Assembly: GCA_949361645.1 (NCBI GenBank)
Contig: OX442421.1
Span: 1,390,501 to 1,454,500 of the forward strand
Length of the DNA stretch: 64,000 nucleotides
DNA from: Spongilla lacustris
Taxonomy: Eukaryota > Porifera > Demospongiae > Spongillida > Spongillidae
Direction: 5' to 3'
In this document: piece by piece, positions 46,290-57,601 of the stretch
Position numbering within the stretch: position 1 is the stretch's first letter
How the letters are laid out: every line of letters starts with the position of its first letter
Translations under genes and position numbers: made by a program
The notes under the pieces: generated by a model
Told to the model about the DNA's origin: nothing
The model's database searches: none
What the model saw: only the letters and a program-made list of their open reading frames with translations

Positions 46290-46656
46290 CTGATACATGT
46301 AGTACAAATAAGTGGTTTAATAGTGTATTTTATTGTAACACTGCTATAACATTGCCATACATGTACAATGTACGTAATCAAATTACATGTATGTGCATTT
46401 CTCTGTCCCAGTGCAGCAAGCTAATGAATGGTGTATTGTACCATCAGCTCCATGGCATTGTAAAGCACATATGTACATGTACATGTAGTTAGCAATAGTT
46501 AGCAATTTATGGGGGGGGGGGGGGGGGGGGGGGGATCAGTGCAGAGCCACCTGGTATTTACTTTTGCACTGACTAGTTGGTTTTGGTCACTTGAACAAGA
46601 GGTTATTCCCCCACCCTACATGCGGCAATCACTGACATGTTGTAATCTATTTTTAG

Positions 46657-46800
<144 letters not shown>

Positions 46801-47398
46801 TAAGGTACATGGACCTATGTTATTCAACACCCTCCCCCCTCACTGTAAGGTAGGTGGGCCTGGGTACTTGACACACTGTAAAAGGTACATGGGCCTGGAT
46901 ACTTGCTCCTCCCCCCCCTTCTTGACCCCCCTCCCTGTAAGGTAGATGGGCCTGGGTACTTGACCCCCCCCCCCCCCCCCCCCTCATAAGGTAGATGGGC
47001 CTGGGTACCTGACCCCCCGTAAGGTACATCTCCATAGGCTTGGGTACCTTTGTTGATTTTTGCCCGGGCAGAATTGGAAGTACAAGTAATTGAAACTTAG
47101 ATGGTGAATACACACATCTGCACATACTTGTAACTTAATGAGGTGGTGGAGCATTTCACGCCAACACGTGTATGTATATGGGGTACTAGTTGTTAAGGTT
47201 ACTACATGTACATTCCTTATGTTTCCCTTGCTCTGTCCGAATGGTGCACCTATTAGTCGTGATGAGGTGTCCCCCCCCCCACATTCCACTAGGGACGAAA
47301 TCTCTGATTCAGCAAAGGACTGGACTGTATAAGGAACTTAATGAAACTTGATACCAAGGAGAGATATACGTGCCAACAAGCTATTGAGCACCCTTGTT

Positions 47399-47478
47399 GT
47401 GTGTGTGTGTGTGTGGTATGTGTGTGCTTGTGTGTGGTGTGTGTGTGTGTGTGTGTATGTGTGTGTGTGTGTGTGTGC
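47399..47478 (+). repeat. (TG)n microsatellite at a degraded splice donor
   Basis: Interrupted (TG)n beginning TTGTGTGTG immediately after the kinase exon end CACCCTTG. The expected GT after TG is displaced by TT. Confidence 0.9.
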
Positions 47479-47977
47479 ACATGTATGGGTATGCATGTCC
47501 ATATATGGTCATGTGATCATACCATGTGTACATGTATAATACCCACAGGATATCAGGAGGTCTTGCTGCTGATAAGAATATTCATGCCTCTGTCAGCAAG
47601 CAGCTACAAGCAAGGATGAAATGGAAGGTATAGCATGTGTGTGACCACTGTACTAGTATGTTACACGGGTACATATATGTGTACTGTATATGCACAGCTG
47701 TAGGCTGTTCATAGATCACCACATGTGGTCCCATACACTAGGCAGTAATTAGCCACACCTCATTTTGAGGGAAATTCATATCTCTTTCACATCCCTCCTC
47801 CCACACCATCACACCCCTCCTCCCCATACCATCACCCCCTCCTCCCCATCACAGAAAGCCCTGAGGGCCATCAGTGCTGTGCAGGCCATAAAGCACATGG
47901 GGGGAGGGGCACATGGCACCTCCCATGACAGCGAGGCCAGTGGAGATGACCTGGAGGAGGCTGGAGGGGAGGCGTGA

Positions 47978-50113
47978 GATGGGAGTGTTGTGTGTTTGTC
48001 TTTCATGGGACCCGCTCATTTTACATGCATTCTCCTTTACATGCGTATTTTGATCAGCCACAATGAAAGCATTTTAATGCAAAGAATGAAAACAAATTTT
48101 CTTATACTGAATGTCACTAAAAGCTCATCTCCTATTATACCCACACACAAGAGCAAACGCCAGGGCTATCCTTGCAAGGTCCTTGCAGGTGGCAGACATG
48201 CAGGTTGATGCAATGGACTACTGATCCTTCCGTGTGCATAATGTACATTACATATATAATTCTTTTACATGCTTTGTATTCTACGCAAGTGACCACCACG
48301 CCCCTTGCACTCTCCAAAGAAGCTCACGTCAATATTATCAACACATGCACATGTACACACATGATGCTTTCTAGTGGCCTGGGGAGGAGGTGGGCTTAAG
48401 GAACTGTTGGTACCATCTCCACAAAGCCAAACTTAAATACGGTGGGCTGCAATTAGGGAACACCAAAGTGGCATCGTAAGTGCAGTCATATGAAGGTCAT
48501 GTGACCTACCTGACCGATGTGGGAGACATTCACAAGAGGTGTGGAGCTCCAGCTAAATGCTCCCAGGTCCTAGGAGATGTGGAGCACTGTGCTAAAACAA
48601 TGTTATACTGCAGAGTATATTAAGTTGTATTATTCTAGAATACAAGTGTTATACAATTAGAGCGTATAACGGCAACATCCGCTGGCGTATTCTGCTTTTA
48701 TACCACTACCAAAGATGCACTGCGAGTATACTACAACACTCGTTACCAGACCCAACATTACGGCATTATGTAGTCTCGTACCCAGACGTATTAATAATCT
48801 GGGTACGAGACTATGTACAAGTAGTATGCGCGTGAGCAAAATTTTGTGGATCGCCTTTTCTCAAGCCTTGGAGGAGTCTGGGACAGCAATGTAACTGTTA
48901 GCAGCTACATATTGGTGTGTGTTGATCGCTCCGATCGTTAAATACTCCGTACTGAGTACAGTATGTTCCATGACGGCTACTTTCATCTGATCATGCACGT
49001 AAATTGGTAAGAATCCATGTGGCCCATACATGTACGTGGTGCATTCCGCTAGGTTGGCTCCTGCCAAATACCATAGAATTGGGCTCCGTTATTTAACCGT
49101 ACCTCAAATGGGTAGCCCTTTGTCAGCTCTTAATTCGTGTGTCTGAGTAACGTAGAATCCCATGTACGAAACGTAAAAAACTTGTGTCTAGGAGTGATAT
49201 AAAGGAGTGCGTTAATTGATGTGCGTGTCTAGGACTGTACATGTGAAGAGTTTTGTTGATACGTGTGTAAGCTAGTGAAGTGAGAGGTGTAGAAACTATA
49301 GTAGGCCTAGTGAATATCAACACTCTAGATATCCTGCACACATAGCAATTCCAATTGCAGCAGCGGCGTAGCATTAGCACTTGCTAGAGTGGCGTGTGCA
49401 TAGGCCTACATGTAGCGCACACGCAATACATTTTAACGAAGTAGACCGTTGAAAACTGATTAAAATATTATTTGTAAAACCATCAGAACATTGGATGTGA
49501 TGTTGTGTAGACTCTGACACTCACACAACCTGTTGTCCCCATGAGTGCGCGTGTTCAAGTGGGTGTGTTTCTCATCATGGTAGTCACCATTCCATTTATA
49601 CTCATTAAAGGCATATGTAAGCACATCTCTGTTGAGTTTGTGTGGGGATTTTATGTTATCCGATCACCGGATAGGCAGGTACAGCAGAATAACTCGTGTT
49701 AGATATACAGGCCTCTAATGCTGGAACTGAATTTCTGGAATGGAATAAATTTGGTTCACTTTGACCATATTAGGATGCTTACATATGTTCATGTCTATAA
49801 ACATTCAATGGACAGGTGCTAAGGCCATTATAATGCTTGCATGTGGCATATGTATATTTATAAGACATGTACAGTAAAATTTGGGTAATGTGGTCACCTT
49901 GATATGTTCACATGCTATAGGGCACTGAGCTGATCCTGGGTGTGCTATAGTGATCTGATCCCCAAGTGTAATGGTAGGGAGGGTGGATGTGGTGGCTGTA
50001 ATGTTTACATGTATATGTTCCCCTCCCTCTTTCTTTCTGTTCCCCTCCCTCCCTTTATCATTGCCCCTCCCACCCTACTCTCCTCATCCTCTGCCCCTCC
50101 CATGCTCCCTCAG
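47978..50113. other. Intergenic region after the kinase
   Basis: No gene recognised. It contains a 43-bp hairpin repeat (48771-48813), and CpG-bearing sequence around 48840-49420 that could be a promoter region for either side. A run of C/T before 50113 leads into the exon-like block at 50114. Confidence 0.35.
48771..48813. repeat. 43-bp hairpin of the TAGTCTCG family
   Basis: TAGTCTCGTACCCAGA faces its exact complement TCTGGGTACGAGACTA with an 11-bp loop. It is a minimal member of the family seen at 31228-31326. No clear target duplication. Confidence 0.8.
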
Positions 50114-50200
50114 CTGCAGTTGGCAGGTAACCCTATTGCTGCCCATCAGGAATATCGTGTCAAGGTCGCTGCACACCTCTCCAACAAAGAGATTGTACAT
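50114..50200 (+). CDS. Unassigned exon-like block
   Basis: After CTCCCTCAG the frame reads LQLAGNPIAAHQEYRVKVAA and then HLSNKEI, up to a possible donor ATGTAG|GTCACA at 50200. The codon use and the acceptor look like a real exon. I do not recognise the protein. It is not the N-terminus of transketolase, whose exons lie downstream. The 24-bp minisatellite begins 10-20 bp after it. Confidence 0.35.
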
Positions 50201-50214
50201 GTAGGTCACATGCT

Positions 50215-52580
50215 GTGTCTCTTGTGTGCACAAGGGGAGTGTCACTGGTGCGCATGAGGGGAGTGTCACTGGTGCGCACAAGGGGAGTGTCACTGGTGCG
50301 CACGAGGGGAGTGTCAATGGTGCACACAAGGGGAGTGTCACTAGTGCGCACAAGGGGAGTGTCAATTGTGCGCACAAGTGGAGTGTCACTGGTGCGCACA
50401 AGGGGAGTGTCACTGGTGCGCACAAGGGGAGTGTCCCTGGTGCGCACAAGGGGAGTGTCACTGGTGCGCACAAGGGGAGTGTCACTGGTGCGCACAAGGG
50501 GAATGTCACTGGTGCACACAAGGGGAGTGTCACTGGTGCGCACAAGGGGAGTGTCAATGGTGCACACAATGGGAGTGTCACTGGTGCGCACAAGGGGAGT
50601 GTCACTGGTGCGCACGAGGGGAGTGTCCCTGGTGCGCACAAGGGGAGTGTCACCGGTGCGCACAAGGGGAGTGTCACTGGTGCGCACAAGGGGAGTGTCA
50701 CTGGTGCACACAAGGGGAGTGTCACTGGTGCGCACCAGGGGAGTGTCACTGGTGCGCACAAGGGGAGTGTCACTGGTGCACACAAGGGGAGTGTCACTGG
50801 TGCGCACGAGGGGAGTGTCACTGGTGCGCACAAGTGGAGTGTCACTTATGCGCACAAGGGGAGTGTCACTGGTGCACACAAGGGGAGTGTCACTAGTGCG
50901 CTCAAGGGGAGTGTCACTGGTGCGCACAAGTGGAGTGTCACTTATGCGCACAAGGGGAGTGTCACTGGTGCGCACCAGGGGAGTGTCACTGGTGCGCACA
51001 AGGGGAGTGTCACTGGTGCGCACAAGTGGAGTCACTTATGCGCACAAGGGGAGTGTCACTGGTGCGCACAAGTGGAGTCACTTATGCGCACAAGGGGAGT
51101 GTCACTGGTGCACACAAGGGGAGTGTCATTGGTGCGCACAAGTGGAGTGTCACTTATGCGCACAAGTGGAGTGTCACTGGTGCGCACAAGGGGAGTGTCA
51201 CTGGTGCGCACAAGGGGAGTGTCACTAGTGCGCACAAGGGGAGTGTCACTGGTGCGCATGAGGGGAGTGTCACTAGTGCGCACGAGGGGAGTGTCACTGG
51301 TGCGCACAAGGGGAGTGTCACTGGTGCGCACAAGGGGAGTGTCACTGGTGCGCACAAGTGGAGTGTCACTTATGCGCACAAGGGGAGTGTCACTAGTGCG
51401 CACAAGGGGAGTGTCACTGGTGCACACAAGGGAAGTGTCACTGGTGCACACAAGGGGAGTGTCACTGGTGCGCATGAGGGGAGTGTCACTAGTGCGCACG
51501 AGGGGAGTGTCACTGGTGCGCACAAGGGGAGTGTCACTGGTGCGCACAAGGGGAGTGTCACTGGTGCGCACAAGTGGAGTGTCACTTATGCGCACAAGGG
51601 GAGTGTCACTAGTGCGCACAAGGGGAGTGTCACTGGTGCGCACAAGGGAAGTGTCACTGGTGCGCACAAGTGGAGTGTCACTTATGCGCACAAGGGGAGT
51701 GTGCACAAGGGGAGTGTCACTGGTGCGCACAAGGGGAGTGTCACTGGTGCGCACAAGGGGAGTGTCACTGGTGCGCACAAGGGGAGTGTCACTGGTGCAC
51801 ACAAGGGGAGTGTCACTGGTGCGCACCAGGGGAGTGTCACTGGTGCGCACAAGGGGAGTGTCACTGGTGCACACAAGGGGAGTGTCACTGGTGCGCACAA
51901 GGGGAGTGTCACTGGTGCGCACAAAGGGAGTGTCACTGGTGCGCACAAGTTGAGTGTCATTGGTGCGCACAATTGGAGTGTCACTGGTGCACGAGGGGAG
52001 TGTCACTGGTGCGCACAAGTGGAGTGTCACTGGTGCACACAAAGGGAGTGTCACTAGTGCGCACAAGGGGAGTGTCACTGGTGCGCACAAGGGGAGTGTC
52101 ACTGGTGCGCACAAGGGGAGTGTCACTGGTGCGCACAAGTGGGGTGTCACTTATGCGCACAAGGGGAATGTCACTGGTGCGCACAAGGGGAGTGTCACTG
52201 GTGCGCACAAGGGAAGTGTCACTGGTGCGCACAAGTGGAGTGTCACTTATGCGCACAAGAGGAGTGTCACTGGTGTGCACCAGGGGAGTGTCACTGGTGC
52301 GCACAAGGGGAGTGTCACTGGTGCGCACAAGGGGAGTGTTGCTGGTGCGCACAAGGGGAGTGTCGCTGGTGCGCACAAGGGGAGTGTCATTGTTGCGCAC
52401 AAGGGGAGTGTCACTGGTGCACACAAGTGGAGTGTCACTTATGCGCACAAGTGGAGTGTCACTGGTGCACACAAGGGGAGTGTCACTAGTGCGCACAAGG
52501 GGAGTGTGCACAAGGGGAGTGTCACTGGTGCGCACAAGTGGGGTGTCACTGGTGCGCACAAGGGGAGTGTCATGCTGGTA
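50215..52580 (+). repeat. 24-bp minisatellite, about 98 copies
   Basis: The unit is GGGGAGTGTCACTGGTGCGC followed by ACAA, with recurrent variants (AAGTGGAG, TTATGCGC, GTGCACAC). Blocks of several variants recur in the same order, for example 51200-51400 against 51440-51620, which indicates segmental amplification. The 24-bp length keeps up to five frames open for hundreds of codons. These are not genes. Confidence 0.96.
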
Positions 52581-52774
52581 TGCTAAGTGTATCAGGAGTG
52601 ATGCAGATAGCCGTGCTGGTGCAAAGTGAAAAAATTTTGAGTGACTCGGTTTTTATAGTTTCAATTCCGTCATCACTATGACCCTCCCTTCCAACCTCCT
52701 CCTCCCTATCTCCCCCTCCCTCCTCCTCCTCCATTGGACAAAGATTATATGTCTTTCCTCTTCTATATCTGCAG

Positions 52775-53309
52775 CCATCCTACCTCGAGTGCATCAGCTG
52801 CGGAGATCTTAGCTGTGCTGTTCTTCTATGAGCTGCACTACACTAGTAGGTTTGTCTTCTGGAGAGAGGGCATAGGAGGAAGGTCATGGGGGGAGGAGGG
52901 AGGGGGGCATTGTGCCAGGTGAAGGAGGGTTGTTTAAGGTGGTGGAGTCTGAGAGAAGAGGAGGGGGGTTATATACATGTATGTTCATCCATGTTGCTAT
53001 TTTGATATTGAATGTCGTCCATATGGGTGTCCATAATTAGTATTAACTGAGATATGGTTACCTCCCCCCTCTCCACACAGATGACGTCCCCAAGGATCCG
53101 TCCAGTGCAGATTTGTACTCTCCAAGGTAAGCTACATATATGTATATGTCTGCACTTCCAGTGAAAACATACATGTAGGAGTGGAAACCTGCATACATAC
53201 TGTTGGCATTTTAAAATTTATTGTGTACATTGTAGATGTGTGGGTAGTGATGTCACTACCCCCTCACACCCTCACAGGGTCATGCCTGCCCCATCCTGTA
53301 TGCAGCATG
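52775..53309 (+). pseudogene. Transketolase, three N-terminal-domain exons, frame-broken
   Basis: Exon 52775-52845 reads HPTSSASAAEILAVLFFYEL, the thiamine-diphosphate-domain motif following the first His. Exon 53081-53126 should end in the FVLSK motif: the bases TTTGTACTCTCCAAG are there but out of frame. A 4-bp loss at GCAGA|TTT, where CAGA may once have been doubled, explains this. Exon 53278-53309 gives GHACPILYAAW in the expected phase. Transketolase transfers two-carbon units in the pentose phosphate pathway with thiamine diphosphate. The exon before HPTSS and every exon after AAW are absent. A direct repeat brackets the last exon. Confidence 0.82.
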
Positions 53310-53424
53310 GTGTGAGGCTCATCACCTAAGAACATCTGCTACATGTAGGAGTGGAAACCTGCATACATACTGTTGGCATTTTAAAATTTATTGTTTACAT
53401 TGTAGATGTGTGGGTAGTGATGTC
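53171..53424 (+). repeat. Direct repeat pair (84 bp) bracketing a transketolase exon
   Basis: 53171-53254 and 53341-53424 are identical except for one base (TTGTGTACAT / TTGTTTACAT). The transketolase exon 53278-53309 lies between them, and transketolase-like sequence ends at the second copy. Confidence 0.92.
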
Positions 53425-53797
53425 GTTGAACCATTTGATGCATTGAGCCCCATGCAGACATACGTATACTTACGTCACGTGATATGACGCGCAAATCTTG
53501 GCAGCTGCTGCAGGATCATAATATTAGCGCCGTAGGCAGGTGTTATTGTATAGCTGCGATGAATCCCGGCCCTCAGCAGGTATGACCTTATCTTGCGCCG
53601 TTTGTGTTTTCCTACGTTGCAACTTCTTTCCCTCAGTATCCCATAGGCATAGGAAGTCGTGTCGGACTGTCGGTATGTAAATTATGTACCTTTATCATGT
53701 TCTTTTAGTCAAAATGTAGTAGCGTGCAAGTGTTTCTAGATCTACCACAAAGTGTAAGTTCAGTACGTTGTTTTCTTTCCCATTACGCCGGCACGCT

Positions 53798-53851
53798 GGT
53801 GAAGTCATAGATATTATACGGAATATTCCGTATAATATCTATGGTGAAGTG
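53798..53851. repeat. 38-bp perfect palindrome flanked by an 8-bp direct repeat
   Basis: 53806-53843: CATAGATATTATACGGAAT followed by its exact complement with no loop. GGTGAAGT lies on both sides (53798-53805; 53842-53849, sharing TG with the palindrome edge), like a target-site duplication. Confidence 0.85.
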
Positions 53852-54380
53852 AAGGTGGGCCAAGTGCGCATATCTTTTTATCTGTCCCATTGTGCTGTGT
53901 TTTTCTTTCCTATCTAGAGCACCGTACGCGTAGTGTGCACTTGGCTGAATACTTGAAGTCATAGTAAGCTGTTGTAGATAGTTGCGCATGCTATTATACT
54001 GGTCTCTTTTGCCAGTTTCACTTAGACTGTGCAGTATGGAATGGATATATGGTAAGCCTTGGTCTATTAATAGGGCAAAGTTTTACCTACGCTCTCTCTC
54101 ATTTCAGTTTCTGACGCGGGTCACGCCGTTGCAGCGTTTCGAACGTGTGTGTATATATGTGTTCATGTATGTAAGAAACATATTTCTTTTTTTAAAAAGG
54201 GGATCAATGGGCGAGGCCGGGGGGGAGGGGGGCGTGAAGGGCAGGGGACCAGGAGGATGAGGTAGGAGACAATATCCGGCTGATATTCGCGAGAAGAGTA
54301 CGCAAATAGTATACTAAAGTGCCTAAGAGAAAAATATACACTCAGCGTATAACTGAAGTGTATACTGTTCCTATCCACTA

Positions 54381-54469
54381 GTTTTACGCCAGAGATTCTA
54401 TTAATATACGATAGGTGTATAACTAGCGTAAATTGGTGCTATACATTAGAATATACGCTGGCGTAAAAC
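54381..54469. repeat. MITE candidate
   Basis: GTTTTACGCCAG faces CTGGCGTAAAAC with an AT-rich middle containing further TATACG/CGTATA words, 89 bp in all. Confidence 0.55.
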
Positions 54470-54759
54470 ACGTTTGTAGCACAGTGGAGTGAGCATGTGT
54501 TAGTGCATGCAAGGGGATGATGGGACACATACATCTGGTCGGGGAGGGTAAGGACACAGGAAGAGTGTCCCCCATCCCACATGAAGCGCGGGATATGCAT
54601 ATGGAAGTTTGATAAAAAGTAACACAACAACATAGCTATGAAATGGGGGCTCCCATGCATTGTGTGGTTTGAAGAGATGTAATTTATATAACAATAAACA
54701 GCACACACGCTTTGAGAAAGGACCATAATAACATATGTTGATATACTTTATTACAATAA

Positions 54760-54791
<32 letters not shown>
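54760..54791 (+). repeat. G32 homopolymer
   Basis: Uninterrupted run of 32 G. The length is probably approximate. Confidence 0.9.
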
Positions 54792-54794
<3 letters not shown>

Positions 54795-55436
54795 GAATAT
54801 GGCAAGGAGGGGCAAATACCTCGATGAAATCATAACCCCCTCCCCCTTTTAGCATAGTGGTTTGTGGCATTAGGATGCATGGTGTGTTCATGCATGCACA
54901 AAGATCCTTAATTCTGAATTGCGTATACAACACCTCAGGTATCAATTACCTTAAAACATAAATAATAATGAGGAAGCTTACAAAAGTACAGAAATACATA
55001 TAGTTGGCAAAGTAGATTGGTATCTTGGTATCAAACAAAAGACCACCAGGCTATTAAAAAATGGACTTGTTATTTTTTTAATACGCGTATATAATACAAT
55101 TTGTTTTTGTACCAAATCAAATGTTGGTTCTTTGAATTGTCATTAAATAGCAAATTATAATTATGACCTTAACATATTGAACTCGGTAACTCGAAATCAA
55201 TTAGACCTTGAATACCTTTAAGTTGATAATAGAGGGCTTTTAATATGATGATTTATGATCAAGGGTTTTGATACAATCGCTTTATCTAATCGGATTACTG
55301 GTATACACATAATGAATGTAATCAAATATCTTTCTGACTAAAAGTGTTGTGGACATACAGTATAAGAACAGGGGTATTATGAGAATGAGGATTATTGAAA
55401 AGGGAAATCATAACATAAAATTTCATGCATATGGGG

Positions 55437-55994
55437 AGGTTGTCCAGGCCTCTCCTCTCCATATATGGCAGTGGTCCAGGCCTCTCCTCTCCATATATGG
55501 AGGTGGTCCAGGCCTCTCCTCTCCATATATGGAGGTGATCCAGGCCTCTCCTCTCCATATATGGAGGTGGTCCAGGCCTCTCCTCTCCATATATAGAGGT
55601 GATCCAGGCCTCTCCTCTCCGTATATGGAGGTGGTCCAGGCCTCTCCTCTCCATATATGGAGGTGGTCCAGGCCTCTCCTCTCCATATATGGAGGTGGTC
55701 CAGGCCTCTCCTCTCCATATATGGAGGTGGTCCAGGCCTCTCCTCTCCATATATGGAGGTGGTCGAGGCCTCTCCTCTCCATATATGGAGGTGGTCCAGG
55801 CCTCTCCTCTCCATATATGGAGGTGGTCCAGGCCTCTCCTCTCCGTATATGGAGGTGGTCCAGGCCTCTCCTCTCCATATATGGAGGTGGTCCAGGCCTC
55901 TCCTCTCCATATATGGAGGTGGTCCAGGCCTCTCCTCTCCATGTATGGAGGTGATCCAGGCCTCTCCTCTCCATATATGGAGGTGGTCCAGGCC
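55437..55994 (+). repeat. 32-bp minisatellite, about 17 copies
   Basis: The unit is GGAGGTGGTCCAGGCCTC followed by TCCTCTCCATATAT. Few substitutions (GTGATCC, GTCGAGG, CGTATAT variants) mean recent expansion. Three units make 96 bp, so long open frames exist on both strands without coding meaning. Confidence 0.96.
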
Positions 55995-56667
55995 CCTGCC
56001 ACTCCCCCTGATCCCCTTGGTGTCTATGCTAAAGATAGCCTTAAAATAAATTCAGATCATACATGTTTAAGCAGAGGGGTTTGTTCGAGGTAACTACCTA
56101 AGCCAGTTTGGTCATTTTTATGCATACTTTAGTGTTTTTATTTTATTTCAAGCATTTCAAATGTACAATCGCAGATTCAAACTCATATTATAGCCATGAT
56201 TTTAGTGGTCTAGTGATATCCCTTATGGTTTAGGACATTAATGATGCACTACTTACAAAGCGTCTGGAGCTCCACCCCACACAGTACTCCCTTGCTGGGC
56301 AGGAGGGACGTCAACCCACTTAATTTGCCGCACCAATGCTTTTTTACCTTCCAACACCCCCATGCTACAATAAGGTGTTGTAACTCACTACAATAGTGTA
56401 TGTTCAATTTTGGAGGAGTTGATTTGTAAAGGAGAGCATAAAGACATACATGTGTATAAATGTTTCCCCTCCCACTTAAATCCACACTAGGAATATACAA
56501 TTTTCTGTTTGCAAAGCCTGCTAAATTTGTTTGTCAGCGATAAGCCATTCAAGGAATTTGTTGCCGGCACTGTGCAATGCAAATCTAACAGATCACAAAA
56601 CTGTTTGTGTGTCACATCGCAATATCCCAATTAGAGCACATGCATATAGCCTACTCCTCATGATTAC
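55995..56667. other. No gene seen
   Basis: This should hold the next exons of the minus-strand phospholipase B-like gene, but I could not find them. Confidence 0.35.
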
Positions 56668-57601
56668 CTTGGTGTCTATGCAGCCTCCTGCACTTGGCTT
56701 GGTCTGAAGGTCTCCACGAGAACAGATGGCCTTCATGGGATTGCCCTCTGAGTAAGGGTCATGTTGATAGTCTAAGAGATGAGGGAGAGGGAGAGGAGGG
56801 AGGGGAGAGAAGGGAGGGGAGAGGAGGGAGGGGAGGGGAGGGAGGGGAGGGGAGGGAGGGGAGAGGAGAGAGGGGAGAGGAGGGAGAGGAGGGAGGGGAG
56901 AGGAGGGAGGGGAGAGGAGGGAGGGGAGAGGAGAGAGGGGAGAGGAGGGAGGGGAGAGGAGGGAGGGGAGAGGAGGGAGGGGAGAGGAGGGAGGGAGTGG
57001 GAGAGGTGGGAGGGGTGAGAAGAGGAGGAAAAGGGAGAGGAAGGAGGAGGGAGGGGGAGGAAGGATGGTTCCAAAGGGAGAGAGAATAGAGAATCAGTAC
57101 ATCATATAGCTCACAGGTAACAGCTAGGACCTATCCCCTACCATTGTATCTCATAATATGCTCCATTGATGCCAAGTCCTGGACCTACATGATGTAGGGA
57201 GGGGCAGAGGACAGGGAGGTGGGGGATTAGTGTGGTCCAATGAGGTCACATTCAGTACATACATTGGCCTCATCCCTGCGGAAGATCTTTGCCCTAGGAG
57301 CCAGCTAGTAAGAATACTCCGGTCCATACTTCTTGACCAGGTCTGGGAACCCACTGATGTCATGCACATACTCGTAGAATGGAACATTGTAAGAAGCCCA
57401 ACAACCTTTATGCAAGATTGGAATCTGGTCGCCACTAGCAACATATCTGAGAAAACACTGCAGCCAATCACACTGCTCCAGCCATGGCCACGCCCACTCA
57501 CCCAGGTATCTGCTCCACAACCCAAAGGGCATTATCTCCACTATTTGACTTGAGTGTGATCTTCTTTAGGTCCAGAACCATGTACTGGTTATTGTAGGTC
57601 C
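56668..57601 (-). pseudogene. Phospholipase B-like protein, internal exons, with an in-frame stop
   Basis: Minus-strand exons in phase: 57601-57502 ([25 protein letters not shown]), 57446-57263 (ILHKGCWASYNVPF, APRAKIFRRDEAN), 57184-57142 (VQDLASMEHIMRYN) and 56771-56668 (DPYSEGNPMKAICSRGDLQT, AGGCIDTK). The order and motifs are those of the lysosomal phospholipase B-like (PLBD1/PLBD2) family of N-terminal-nucleophile-type hydrolases. This part follows the catalytic Cys region. The second exon has a TAG at 57307-57305 just before APRAKIF, at a position not expected to be a stop. Neither the N-terminal exons nor the C-terminus (beyond GGIDxKV) are found nearby. Intron 3 is largely a polypyrimidine minisatellite on this strand. 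Confidence 0.8.
56775..57062 (+). repeat. 290-bp GGGAGA-rich polypurine minisatellite
   Basis: Almost pure purine on the plus strand, built from GGGAGAGGAGG units. On the minus strand it is an almost pure C/T tract ending 3 bp before TCTCTTAG|AC, the acceptor of the phospholipase B-like exon at 56771. Mirror-symmetric purine tracts of this kind can form triplex DNA. Confidence 0.93.

Larger units (their letters stand above)
53425..55436. other. Intergenic region with small inverted elements
   Basis: 53440-54140 has CpG-bearing, promoter-like sequence. It contains a 38-bp palindrome (53806-53843), a MITE candidate (54381-54469) and a G32 run (54760-54791). 54950-55330 is AT-rich. No gene was identified. 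Confidence 0.4.

Noticed and set aside
50114..50200. First exon of transketolase
   Set aside because: The residues do not resemble the transketolase N-terminus before HPTSS, so it was left as unassigned.
50215..52580. Open frames up to 575 codons
   Set aside because: They come from a 24-bp tandem unit whose length is divisible by three. There is no start context, splice signal or non-repeat sequence.
55437..55994. Long frames on both strands (MERRGLDHLHIW-like and its complement)
   Set aside because: They come from the 32-bp minisatellite; three units make 96 bp, so frames stay open by construction.
56694..57089. Glu/Gly/Arg-rich frame and its Ser/Pro/Leu-rich complement
   Set aside because: It is low-complexity purine repeat inside an intron of the phospholipase B-like gene.
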